Assembly: GCA_037893245.1 (NCBI GenBank) | Contig: JBAIAA010000103.1 | Coordinates: forward strand, 1,240,001-1,304,000 | Reading direction: 5' to 3' | DNA length: 64,000 nt | Source: Crossaster papposus | Taxonomy: Eukaryota; Echinodermata; Asteroidea; Velatida; Solasteridae | In this document: piece by piece, positions 42,988-52,964 of the stretch | Layout: each line of letters opens with the position of its first letter | Position numbering within the stretch: position 1 is the stretch's first letter | Position numbers and translations under genes: made by a program | Notes under the pieces: model-generated | What the model saw: only the letters and a program-made list of their open reading frames with translations | Database searches by the model: none | What the model was told of the DNA's origin: nothing

Positions 42988-45585
42988 TCACGGCAATGGC
43001 CCGAGCAATTCTATTGCTATTCGTTCCATTGGAACACCAACTCGATACTGCTGCAGGGGTGCAACCCTTTTCTTAGCAGCCGATTTTCTCCTGGCACAGA
43101 CATTGCAGCCTCGGAGAAATGACCGCACGTCCGCAGACATGCCTGGCCAGAAGAACCTGGCTTTGACTTTAGCCAGAGTTTTGCTGACCCCCAAATGACC
43201 ACTTAGTTGCCCACCGTGCAACTCTAACAGAAGTTGTTTCCGGGACTTTGATGGTAACACTAATAGCCATCTGATGGACCTTCCGTCATCGGAGTCCCAC
43301 CGCCTATACAGAATTCCCTCACGGACTTCCAACTGGTCCCACTGTGACCAATAGGTCTTGCAGGTTGCTGATAAGTGGGAAATTGTCGTCCACTCAGGAC
43401 GACCACTACCCTCTTCCTTCAACTTAATGAGCCAACTCATGGTGTCATCCTGTGACTGTGCTTCCTTTAAAGCACTACGAGACAGGGTTGGTTGGGAAGC
43501 TACGCCCCTAACCAAAAACTCACTCCCCTGAGGCTGACCCTCGGGTACCACACCAGTTGCCTCACCATCATTGACCACCTCATCACGGCCGCACTGTTTG
43601 CATTGCCGTCTTGACAACCCATCAGCATTACCATGCTTCTTGCCGCTTCGGTGCTCAACAACCAAGTCATACTGTGACAGGACTTCCATCCACCTCGCCA
43701 GCTGACCTTCGGGGTTCTTAAAATTAAGTACCCACCGCAATGCGGCATGGTCAGTTCGAACCGTTACCCTGCGGCCGTACAAGTATTGTTTGAAATACTT
43801 CAAGTACACAACCACAGCCAACAACTCTTGACGAGTGACACAATAATTCCGCTCAGGTTTGCTGAGCTTTCGGCTCGCATACGCAAGCACTTTTTCATCA
43901 CCACCCTGGATCTGTGACAATACTGCCCCGATACCTTCACCGCTGGCATCGGTGTCTAAGATAAAATCGCCTTCGGGCATTGGATATGACAGAATTGGGG
44001 CGGCTTGAAGCCTGCCCTTTAGCTCGTCAAATGCCTCTTGACAACTCTCAGTCCACACAAATTGCCTTGCTTTCTCAGTCAAGGCATGCAGTGGACTTGC
44101 CACCTCTGCAAACCCCTTTATGAATTTCCGGTAGTAGGATGCGAGGCCTAAGAAACTTCTCACATCTCGTACACACCTTGGAACTGGCCAATTTGCCACT
44201 GCTTCAACCTTCTTAGAGTCGGTTGCTACGCCCTCTGAGGACACAATGTGCCCCAGGTAAGCCACTGACTTTTGAAACAAATGACACTTGCTGGGCTTGA
44301 GTTTAAGCCCAGCGTTCCTTAGCCTGCCCAACACTAATCGGAGACGGTCTAGGGTCTCCTGTACCGACTGACCAAACACGATGATGTCATCCAAATAAAT
44401 CAAAAGGATTTCCCACTGCAAGCCGGCCATGACCTTTTCCATTAGGCGCTCAAAGGTCGCCGGGGCATTGCACAGCCCGAAAGGCATGCATTTCCACCGG
44501 TACAACCCGCTTCTCACAACAAATGTTGACTTTTGGCTGGCGTCCTCATCCAGAGCGACTTGCCAGTACCCCGACGCCAAGTCAAGTGTACAAAACCACT
44601 TTGCCCCATGCAATGCATCGAATGTTTCATCAATGCGCGGCACCAGATAGGCATCCTTGATGGTCACCGAATTCAACTTTCTGTAATCAATACAGAAGCG
44701 TTTCGTGCCATCCTTTTTGTCAACCAAAACGACATTTGCCGCCCATGGACTGTCGGAAGGTTCAATCACCCCCCTCTTCTCCAAATCACCGACTTGCCTC
44801 TGGATCTCCTCCTGATGGCAATACGGATGACGCCTCATCCGTTCTTTCATTGGCCTAGCATCACCTGTATTTATGTGATGCCGGACCACGTCCGTGCGAC
44901 CAATGTCATGGTCACCCTTGGACAACACGTCCTGGAAGTCTACTAAACATTTCCGGACATCCCCGTGGTACATAGCCTCCACCTTGGATGTACCCCTCTC
45001 AAACAAATCCTGCAAGTGTTGGGGTAACTCTTCACCAACACCTACCAACCCGTCCAACTCATCATGAATTGAACCAACTTCCACCTGGGAAATCACACCC
45101 GCTGTTGCTCCCTCACGGGCAACCCTTTTCTCCCTTCCGGGATTGAAGACCCGCAACGGAACAACATCGGCCCCACTCTCCACTAGAGATCTGGCCAACA
45201 CCAAACCCTTTTTGGCTAGGTCACCGCCACCTTCCAATGGTTCCACCATGGCTGGCCCGACCAAGTCGGCACCCTTCCGAACAATTATCCCCGGGACCAC
45301 GGCTTCATGACCTGCCGGGATAACCGTAGTTTTAAGAACTACAACGCGACCCACAAAGAGCTCACCTGCACCATTTGTGCACTTAATTCGCTCACCGTTG
45401 AGCCTCCACTCTTTCGACTGGAAATCTAAATTTCCACCTGTGGGTACCAGGAAATCCATGCCCAGGATACCACAGTATTTCATTTCGACAAACACTGCCC
45501 TGACTTGGTGTGTGGTTCCACCCACTTGCACGTCTACCCAAGTTATACCCAGCACGGCTAGTTGACTACCGTCAACTTGCTTCAC
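42988..45585 (-). pseudogene. element 3 pol: RT-RNase H-integrase zinc domain, core lost
   Basis: 865 residues in frame with the protease. The end of protease (LGMDFLVPTGGNLDF) comes first. Reverse transcriptase has YLDD near residue 396, RNase H has DTDASGEGIGAVLS near 545, and the integrase H2C2 domain lies near 790-835. It stops at TGA 42988-42990 just after the first integrase block (IELLGPLP). No SDQG or catalytic Glu region follows, and the next frames read as the far C-terminal tail. An internal deletion has therefore removed the DDE core. Confidence 0.85.
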
Positions 45586-45795
45586 CTAAACATCTTCTGT
45601 CTCCAAGACAGGTCTTCTCTCCTTTGGGATTTGGTAGTACACCGTGCTACTTATCAAAGTGTCGGTGGACCCCGTGTCAATCAAAAATCGACACTTGGTT
45701 GCTCTTACCGTCCCATCAACAAATAAGCCATAACGAGGTCCACGAACTGGGCTAGGCAGAGTTATTACTCGCTGCCCATCCCCTTGTTTGGACAT
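45586..45795 (-). pseudogene. element 3 protease, followed by in-frame TAG
   Basis: 69 residues with the aspartic protease motif FLIDTGSTDTLIS. TAG at 45586-45588 separates it from the pol frame, which continues in register. The context is GTT TAG G. Confidence 0.7.
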
Positions 45796-46223
45796 TTTTC
45801 CACCATCACCATCGCTGTCATCGAGTCGCCTTTTTGACCCTCTCGGCCATGCAGCCTTCCCGCGGGTCCTACGGGGGGCTGACTGCCGTTTCCCTGCTTA
45901 GGAGTTTCTTTACACTCCCGGGCGAAGTGCCCTTTCTCACCACATCTGAAACACCGCAGGGTTCCAGGCTCGGCTTTCCAGGGTCTGTGTGTCTGGGGAG
46001 ACGTCACACCCTTGCCGTGATCCTGGCCCTTGATCTGACTTGACAACGACTTCACCAACTCGGCCACAGACTTCAATGTTTTGGCCTGTTCACTTAGATT
46101 TCCCTCTAAAGTCACCAACCTCTGCTCTGTTCCAGAGTCCAAAGCCCTCGCATATTTGGCGGGCTTCCGGTCAAGCAACCTTTCCTGCTCAACCTTCTCA
46201 AAGTTTTCAGTCTCCAGGGCAGC
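45765..46223 (-). pseudogene. element 3 gag, C-terminal part with CCHC knuckle
   Basis: Same frame as the upstream gag part. It carries CFRCGEKGHFARECKE, a canonical CCHC nucleic-acid-binding knuckle, after a coiled-coil-prone stretch. The protease frame starting at 45795 overlaps in another frame. Confidence 0.75.
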
Positions 46224-47357
46224 CTAGACCGCTTCGTCCAAAGTTTTTGGACGGGCCCTATTGATGCCCTCTCTCACTGAATGACTGTCAACGGCGTCCA
46301 TGAAGTGGTTCTTAGCCAACCTCTCACGAGCATCTTCCTGCAACTCAGGGTATGCTCTCGCCGTCAATTCGTGAATTGCTTGCCCTAATTCAAGCAAAGT
46401 TTCCTTCGGCTTTTGGCGCCGATGTCTCAGTTCGACGAGATAATTTTCACTCTGTCGAGCTGATCCAAACCTGCGCTCCAGCAACTTTACAAGCGCACCA
46501 TACGTGTACTTGTGGCCAGAGTCACCTAACAACCGTAGAGCGTCCCCTTGCAAGCTTGCGGCTAACCACGTTGCAGCTTGTTCCTCGCCCCACATGTTCA
46601 CCTCACGACACGACTCAAAATGGCGGAAGTACTCTTTCCAGAGCACTCTACCGCTGTACCGATCATGGGTTATATTTGGCCTGCGACTTAGTCGCTCCAA
46701 ACCTTCCTCCCGACCCACATCACCATGAACCCGTGCCTCTCGTTTCAGTGGCCATGGACCCACTGACGAGATGTCGGCTTTAGCTGAACTGTCAGTGTTC
46801 TTCGCCTCGACTGGTCGAGTAGCGAAACTTAACAATTCGCCATGTACCTGTTTAGGGTCTACCATGTCGCAAACGAACGGGTTGGCGCTCGCCTTAGCCC
46901 TTTCCATGCCACCTTCAGGGGTTAACGACATCAGATCATCATTTGGATCATCTGTCTCCCCGGCAACAGGCGTCGACTGTGCTCGGGGGAAAATCCCCGA
47001 GCTCCGTCCTCGCCAAGGTGTACTTTTCCTGAAAGTCACACCCCTCCCCACATAAGGGGCCAACTCAGGCCGCATATCTGCGCCCAAGACTCTCTCCGAT
47101 GTTCCGGAGTCATACCCGGTAGTCTCTTCGGGTACCCTAAACTCAACATCGGTGTCAACCTGATGGAGTACACGCCGGCCTTGACCTGGCGTGTTCATGT
47201 TTCCTTCCCTTGGGGAAACACCCGACTGCAACTCCATGGCAGCCTTCAACTTCTTTGCAATGAGGTCATTTTCCCATTGCAGAAATTGGGCTTCCATGCG
47301 CAGTCTTTGCACCTCAGCACTTGAGGTGCCCACTCGACCTTTCGAGCCTTCGCTCAT
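46224..47357 (-). pseudogene. element 3 gag, first part, ended by in-frame TAG
   Basis: About 377 residues from MSEGSKG; an upstream in-frame Met lies at 47384. It has an N-terminal coiled-coil-like segment (VQRLRMEAQFLQWENDLIAK), a linker, and a capsid region (WKEYFRHFESC, ATWLAASLQGDALRLL, LVKLLERRFGS, ELGQAIHELTARAYPE). TAG at 46224-46226 interrupts the frame, which continues in register to 45765 with the zinc knuckle. The preceding codon is GTC and the following base is G. Confidence 0.75.
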
Positions 47358-47427
47358 ACCTCCAACAAAAAACAACAACAACAATTCAACTATTCAACAG
47401 AGGAAATCAACCTTATCAATCACAATC

Positions 47428-47445
47428 ATCCCACTTCTGACACCA
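47428..47445 (-). other. primer-binding site of element 3, tRNA-Leu-like
   Basis: The minus strand reads TGGTGTCAGAAGTGGGAT, equal to the complement of a tRNA-Leu 3' end, two bases inside the LTR. Confidence 0.65.
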
Positions 47446-47447
47446 TT

Positions 47448-48449
47448 TGTGGCGCGAACTCCCCGGGCCAACCTAAGGCTGTTAGGATAAGTCGGACACC
47501 TATTAAAGCGACGACAATCTTCCCAACCTAAGGCTCTTCCCTAGACGAGAGATCACTCAGAGCGACCTAAAAGGCTAAGGGTGCAGGTCCGTTTTGGAGG
47601 AAATATACCGCCGATTATGATGATTGCGATTACTCTCTGTTAATTACACTATAACCTGTAACAAAGACTCCTTGACAACTGGATTGACGGTACAATGAAC
47701 AATAAAGATGATTTATTCACAACAATCAAGAAATGCACAGTAATTGGAAATTAAGTGGGCTGTTTAAATACTAGGGTCCTCAGCAGCAATGCACAATAAC
47801 TGCAGTGTTCAGAACGCAAGCCATCATAAACATTACACAAGCGAAGTCAGCATTAAGCGCCTAGTCAGCATTACGTGCCTAGTCAGCATTACGTGCCTAG
47901 TCAGCATTACGTGCCTAGTCAGCATCAAGTGCCCAGTCAGCATCAAGTGCCTAGTCAGCATCAAGTGCCCAAGTAAGCTGTGTACAACCAGTACAGCTTT
48001 GCACCTGCTACGCATTAACCATGCCAGCTTGCGTCAGCTATGTACAGCTAGCTATCTCAGCTTTGTACCACCAACACATTAACCATGCAGGCTTGCGTAA
48101 ACAATGTACAGCTATACCGCTTTGTACCGATTCGCATAAGCATCGCACAAAACGCAGCACCAGTTACCTACGTCTTATCTGCCGTGCAGCTCTCAAACAA
48201 CTGACCATGAACATTACGTGTATACCACCCAGGTAAACACGCACCCCATGTAAAACACATACATGTACTTAAGCATATGGGCTGTGTTACCCAATCTCTT
48301 GCAATCACGCAGCGAGTCACTGAGCGGTAAGCTCCGCCCAGCCAGCGCGCGCAACTACAGGTCATGTCTGCCCGTGGTTACAGTTCATTCATAAACTTTA
48401 GAATTACAATAACATAAACTGGCACTAAGTCCTTGCACTTTCCGTCACA
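47448..48449 (-). repeat. right (5') LTR of element 3
   Basis: 1002 bp, virtually identical to 40867-41868, including the 20-bp repeats (47845-47976). Confidence 0.9.
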
Positions 48450-48991
48450 ATACCCAGAAATATCAGGGTACATCTGAGAGCAAAAGAAAAGCAAAATATG
48501 TACCTTATAACAGAAGGCTCGTGTCTCTACACGAAACAATTCAGGGGGTCAAAGCAGACGGTAGATCCAATAATCCACCCAATTTCTAGCATCAATACAA
48601 TTTAACTTGTTCAATTTCTAACTGAACACAACTCAACATGTCACTTAATTTGAATCATCCCAGTATGTGAGGTTTCATTACATTTCTTCGTAATGCATTA
48701 AACAATTCCCACTTGTTTCTGTAACGTTAATTTCAACACCAAATTATCATCAAAAATCACCCCAAAAGTTATAACCATCCCATTACCCTTTACTTATTCT
48801 CACCTGAGAGCCACACGCTGTAGGATTTTCAATCAATCTCAACCTAACAGTTGACTTTTAGCAAGAATCTTGGCATTTCTCTGCGGGAATTTTACCAAAA
48901 CGTGTGCGAAACATGGCGCCTGCCATGGTTACGGTACACGCGTATCTCATAACCGCTTGAGGGCGCACTTCAGCGTACCGCACGGGCTACA
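48450..48991 (-). repeat. right (5') LTR of element 2, second part
   Basis: Resumes with the duplicated ATAC (48450-48453) and matches the remainder of the left LTR up to GGGCTACA. Confidence 0.85.
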
Positions 48992-48993
48992 CA

Positions 48994-49019
48994 TATATGA
49001 AGCACGATATGTGACAGAG

Positions 49020-49056
<37 letters not shown>

Positions 49057-49251
49057 GTGTTGACTATTGTGTTCCCGGAATCTCAGGAATTCCTTTTAGG
49101 TTTCAAGGGGGGATGGGTTAGGTTACAATAGTGTTGAATGCGTATGAGGATAAGAGGGGGGTACCCCTCTGCCACATATCGTGCTGGTATAACCATGCAA
49201 CTGACGGACGTCTTGCTTTCCGCGCTCTGTATACACGACATATCCTGAATT
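48994..49251. repeat. C-tract and hairpin at the left of the DIRS-like element
   Basis: A run of about 29 C residues (49022-49050). The arms AGCACGATATGTGACAGAG (49001-49019) and CTCTGCCACATATCGTGCT (49167-49185) are inverted copies. This may be the left terminus of the DIRS-like element, joined directly to the element 2 LTR. Confidence 0.45.
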
Positions 49252-49677
49252 ATGTCTGAGAAAAATCGCATTCAACCTGCCTTAAGTGCCGGTATTATCC
49301 CCACCGGCGGTGTACCCGGCACGGCCCCAAACGTGCCTCCTTTGACGGCTGTGGTAGGCGATACAGTTAAGGAAGCAGTCTCCTTAAAAGAGTTTTTCGT
49401 AGCTTCCATATCGGATCTCAAAGACGAGAACGAGAAAAAGGTAACCGAGGCTACGCACGAGTTGCAACATCTCAAAAGATCAGCTGAGATTTCTTTTAGA
49501 TTGAAAGGAAATCGGGCACAATTTGAGTTTAATTCTTCCTTGCTGGAAAAATTAGAGTCCGCCGAGTCTCTTCTGGACCAGGGTAAGCAAACCCGCGCTA
49601 AAGACGCCATTGCTGAGGGCGTGGCAGAGCTGAAAAACGCAACAAACTTATTCGACTTGCCGACAAGTCGGACGCAG
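49252..49677 (+). pseudogene. DIRS-like retrotransposon gag, exon 1
   Basis: It starts MSEKNRIQPA. It reads a coiled-coil-prone region (LKEFFVASISDLKDENEKKV, RFRLKGN-like block, LEKLESAESLLDQGKQTRAK) typical of putative gag proteins of DIRS-type elements in marine invertebrates. A 1-bp shift near the A-run at about 49635 changes the frame: the other frame then reads RLADKSDAG, the expected family sequence before the conserved WTAVEEY. The donor GTTAGT follows 49677. Confidence 0.65.
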
Positions 49678-49857
49678 GTTAGTGGGTGTTAAAATGAAAT
49701 GAAATGAAAATAGAATACGAGAATCGTCAACTAGCGTCGATGACTGCATTAATGCGTCATTACTAATCTCCCCTTGAATAACCAACATTTGCTGAGGTTT
49801 TGTTATTTAAGCTATGTATTTCACAATTTTGTATTAATGGTATAATACTATTACTAG
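49678..49857 (+). other. 180-bp intron in the DIRS-like gag
   Basis: Starts GTTAGT, ends TATTACTAG, is AT-rich, and joins DAG to WTAVEEY in the right phase. Confidence 0.6.
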
Positions 49858-49935
49858 GCTGGACGGCCGTGGAGGAGTATATTATTTACGACTTGGCATC
49901 CGACTCCGATGAGAAACGCATCCGTCAGGCCCAAG
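49858..49935 (+). pseudogene. DIRS-like gag, exon 2 start, broken by an insertion
   Basis: Encodes WTAVEEYIIYDLASDSDEKR and then RQAQ, the most conserved part of this gag family. It is interrupted at 49936 by a 3-kb element. The coding sense resumes at about 52965 with AVKKRRGKSSRQSS. Confidence 0.7.
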
Positions 49936-50182
49936 CCAGCAGCCGATTTCACGAAACTTTACTTTATGGCGTAAGTGGACTTACGCCATAACTTATTGCG
50001 TAAGTTGCGCAATAACTTTAGGACGGATTTCACGAAAGTTACGCATTATCGGGATATGTCGTAACTCACCGAGTTACAATTCATGTACACTGTAAAATGT
50101 CCGTGTACGTGTACATGTGCGTGTACCCCTGGGGACGAGAGTTCGTGGAACTATATACACAGACATGCAGAGTGCTCAGAAT

Positions 50183-50228
50183 CGTTTTCACGAAGTAACA
50201 CTCTACAGAGTGTTACTTCGTGAAAACG
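50183..50228. repeat. perfect 46-bp palindrome
   Basis: A 22-bp stem beginning CGTTTTCACGAAGTAACACT with a 2-base centre, inside the left part of the 3-kb element. Confidence 0.9.
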
Positions 50229-50373
50229 AACAATCCACCAAACCGCGTTATTTTACTTACACTCATTAACCTAATTACCATAATAATTAACTTTTTTAAT
50301 TGTAGAATTTAAAATATAATAGTTTTTGTCTTACTAATATCTTTAATGCATTAAAAATGTATTTTTTTATATT

Positions 50374-50664
50374 TTGTTTTACTGCATGGAAGTATTGTCT
50401 TTAGATGTTATTGAACACTGGAATGTCGAGGCTTTGAAGGATTTTTTTTTAATTAAGAGGAAAACCAGCGGGAGGAAGAAGGAACTGTGCTTGATCAGCT
50501 CAACGTTCCTCTATCTGAAAGTTGACGAACTGATGACCGAAGACAAACACAGAACGAAGTTATATTCGGAACTTGAATGGATGATTGCCACAAAAGCAAT
50601 TACAATTTCGTTTGTGTTAATTGGCAAAGTAGCTACCAATACCAGATTCCACTTTCAAAATTGA
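50374..50664 (+). CDS. small ORF with SAP-domain-like segment
   Basis: 96 residues. HWNVEALKDFFLIKRKTSGRK then KEL resembles the SAP motif (a hydrophobic helix, then a G-x-K-x-E-L helix) of DNA-binding proteins, often found at the start of transposon-encoded or YqaJ-type proteins in invertebrates. It may be the first exon of the proteins once encoded by the surrounding transposon. Further exons were not identified with confidence. A possible plus-strand frame at 51050-51230 is unassigned. Confidence 0.4.
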   Translation: MFYCMEVLSLDVIEHWNVEALKDFFLIKRKTSGRKKELCLISSTFLYLKVDELMTEDKHRTKLYSELEWMIATKAITISFVLIGKVATNTRFHFQN

Positions 50665-51264
50665 ATTATGTTGTTCATTGATACCATTATTGAATTTACC
50701 ATTTATACATTATATTGATTTTATAACTGATGCAGGTTACACACAATATAGTGGTGTTCAAACATTAGCCATTTGACAAATCTTGAATTGTTTTCGTATT
50801 TTGAAATGATCTTTATCTTTTATGTTACAAATTATCAATTTGGTGATCCCTGTGGAGGATTTTCTCAGGAAAAACACAATGTCTTGTTTGGGAGGCAAAT
50901 TTGTTTGCACCAACACCACCACTTGAAGCATTCAGTGTGTGTGTATACTTAACTTGCTAATTTTTCCTAGACCATCACCATTCTTAATTCTGCTTTTGTT
51001 TATTTTCTTGATGGTTCTTAGGTTCTGAGGATATTCAGAATTCAAGCACAGGTAAACTCCATCGTGGACTTTCTACACCACCATGGATTGTGTGCACTAG
51101 GAAAGATGAGCCACTCATTTTCTCCCCACTAGCAGTGGAGGAAGGTTCATTCTTCACTACAAGCCTCTCCAAGTCCATCAGCCAAAAGAGGGAGAATCTC
51201 AATTTCTCTTTGCCAGCTGTGTTGTTATAAAGGATCTTTGACAATATAGAGACTAATTTAATTG

Positions 51265-52560
51265 TACAGGTATCTTCTGAACAATCAAAGCTAAAGATCT
51301 GTGCTGAGTGTGCTCACATATTTGCTCACCTAAATCTCCCAATTTTGAAGAAAAACAATTCACTCCCTATTTATGTTGTTTACACTGGAAGAGCATGGAA
51401 TTTTCGGAACAGGTCCTGGTCAACTTAACTTAACTCTCTTATTTATAATGCCTATGCCTGCATTACAAATGACAGTTGGTATTTGTTTATATGCTGGGGA
51501 AAATTCTATTTCAAATAATCAATTGTCAGCAGTAGAAAGTCTTGAAGTATAAAATGTAGGCCTGACGATAATAATGTTATTTGTGAAGTGCAAACGTTAT
51601 GTACATAAATTTAAATGCACTGTAAAATGATAAAACCAGATTCATTAAAATACTAAAAGGCAAAAATCCATGTACATCACAAACTACTATTACATCAAGG
51701 AAAACATCAATCAAAAGCAATTTGAAAAGGGTTGGTTTTGAGCAGCCTCTATTTGAGGCCTCAACCTATTTTTAAAACAAACCTAATCCTGGCATGTCTT
51801 TAAATTTGTGAAAACTTACTTCGAAAGAGCTATTATTGTTTTAGAATGATACTGGTGGTAGGGGTTTCAATATATATTCTCAACAGTCACAGCAAAGGAT
51901 ACATTACAATTTTTAAATTTAAATATTTTGTATTTCTTTAAAAAAAATTAACTGGGATTTTCTATTGCAGTTTTGTCTTTTCAATTATCTGTGGGAGCAC
52001 TTATTTTTTAATTGTATTCTCAATTTAATCTTTTGTTTATTTTTAAATTGAATGATTTGTAACTATAAATAATGCCCTGTTTTAATCTGAATGTTTATTT
52101 TTCCATGTTATAACCTTTTTGCCAAATAAACCATCACTAATAATACATGGTTCACAATTCTTTGCCGAAAAGTACATTATTTCCTTGAAAGACGGACACA
52201 GCATAATGTTAAAGGGGTGTAGATCGAATCTGCAGATCAAATCTTAAAAAAAGAATTACAAGGTCTCTTCCCGAAGTAAAAATAGATTTCGTTTTTAACA
52301 ATTTTGAATGAGGCATTTGCCCGGCACTTGCAACCCCCCCCCCCCCCCCCCCCCCCAAACCCCCCCCCCCCCCCCCCCCCCCCTCAAAAAAAAAAGAAAA
52401 AAGAAAAAAGTGGATTGTTTGTTATTGAAATATTTAAATTGTGCCCCAAACAAAACCTTTTGCAGAGGTTTACAGAAGCGGTTACAAAAAGGGGAAAAGA
52501 CAGATTTTGGTTGAGTGAATAAATGGCATTTATACATGTATAAACGTTGACAATTATTCC
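51265..52560. other. internal AT-rich part of the 3-kb element
   Basis: No recognised coding region. It holds two C-tracts (about 52333-52356 and 52360-52383) followed by an A-rich tract. Confidence 0.5.
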
Positions 52561-52964
52561 TGGGTACGGCTATTTTTCCCGACCGTAGTGAACGAGGCGA
52601 AAAATAATATTGCTTTAGCCGTTTATTGGCGATGTTGCCATCTAGAGCAGTAACTCAACGAAATGTAACGAAGCATCACGAATGGCATAGAGTCGCTAGT
52701 CGAAGCCAGCCGAAGCCTTCCGAAGCCTCAGTGTTCCAAAGCTTTAAGGCCCGTCGCGGAGCCTCATGAAGACGAAGCCTTATAAATTGAAGCCGGAGCC
52801 GAATCCAAAACCGAAGCCTGGAGGTTTGGAAAAGGGCCCAAGTCGAGTTTCGTGAAATCGATTTGAACTTATGGCGCAGCTACGCATTGAAGTTATGGCG
52901 TAAGTCTTGCGCCACATCCAGTTAAGGCGTAAGTTACGCACAGTTTCGTGAAATCGGCTGCTGG

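Larger units (their letters stand above)
40867..48449 (-). mobile_element. Ty3/gypsy element 3 (inner), nested in element 2 LTR
   Basis: A 7583-bp element with two 1002-bp LTRs and flanking ATAC duplications (40863-40866 and 48450-48453). The empty site is preserved in the left LTR of element 2 (TTAATACCCAG near 33108). LTRs differ at one position that I noticed (G at about 41604 against A at about 48185). Internal genes are damaged: two in-frame TAG codons and no integrase core. Confidence 0.9.
32375..48991 (-). mobile_element. Ty3/gypsy element 2 (outer), interrupted by element 3
   Basis: Minus-strand LTR retrotransposon: right LTR 40126-48991 (split), primer-binding site, gag, pol, polypurine tract (AGGAGGGGG in element orientation) and left LTR 32375-33669. 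LTR copies differ by only a few small indels outside the nested insertion, so it is recent. No matching target duplication is seen at the outer ends. Confidence 0.85.
49936..52964. mobile_element. 3.03-kb DNA transposon with 23-bp terminal inverted repeats
   Basis: The left end starts CCAGCAGCCGATTTCACGAA and the right end is its perfect inverted complement over 23 bp (52942-52964). Subterminal repeats of the TTACGCCATAAC/GGCGTAAG type lie at both ends (49980-50060, 52870-52940). It splits the DIRS-like gag exon. No clear target duplication (at most the 2-bp GC). The inside has a small SAP-like frame and other intron-like DNA but no recognised transposase core. Confidence 0.7.
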
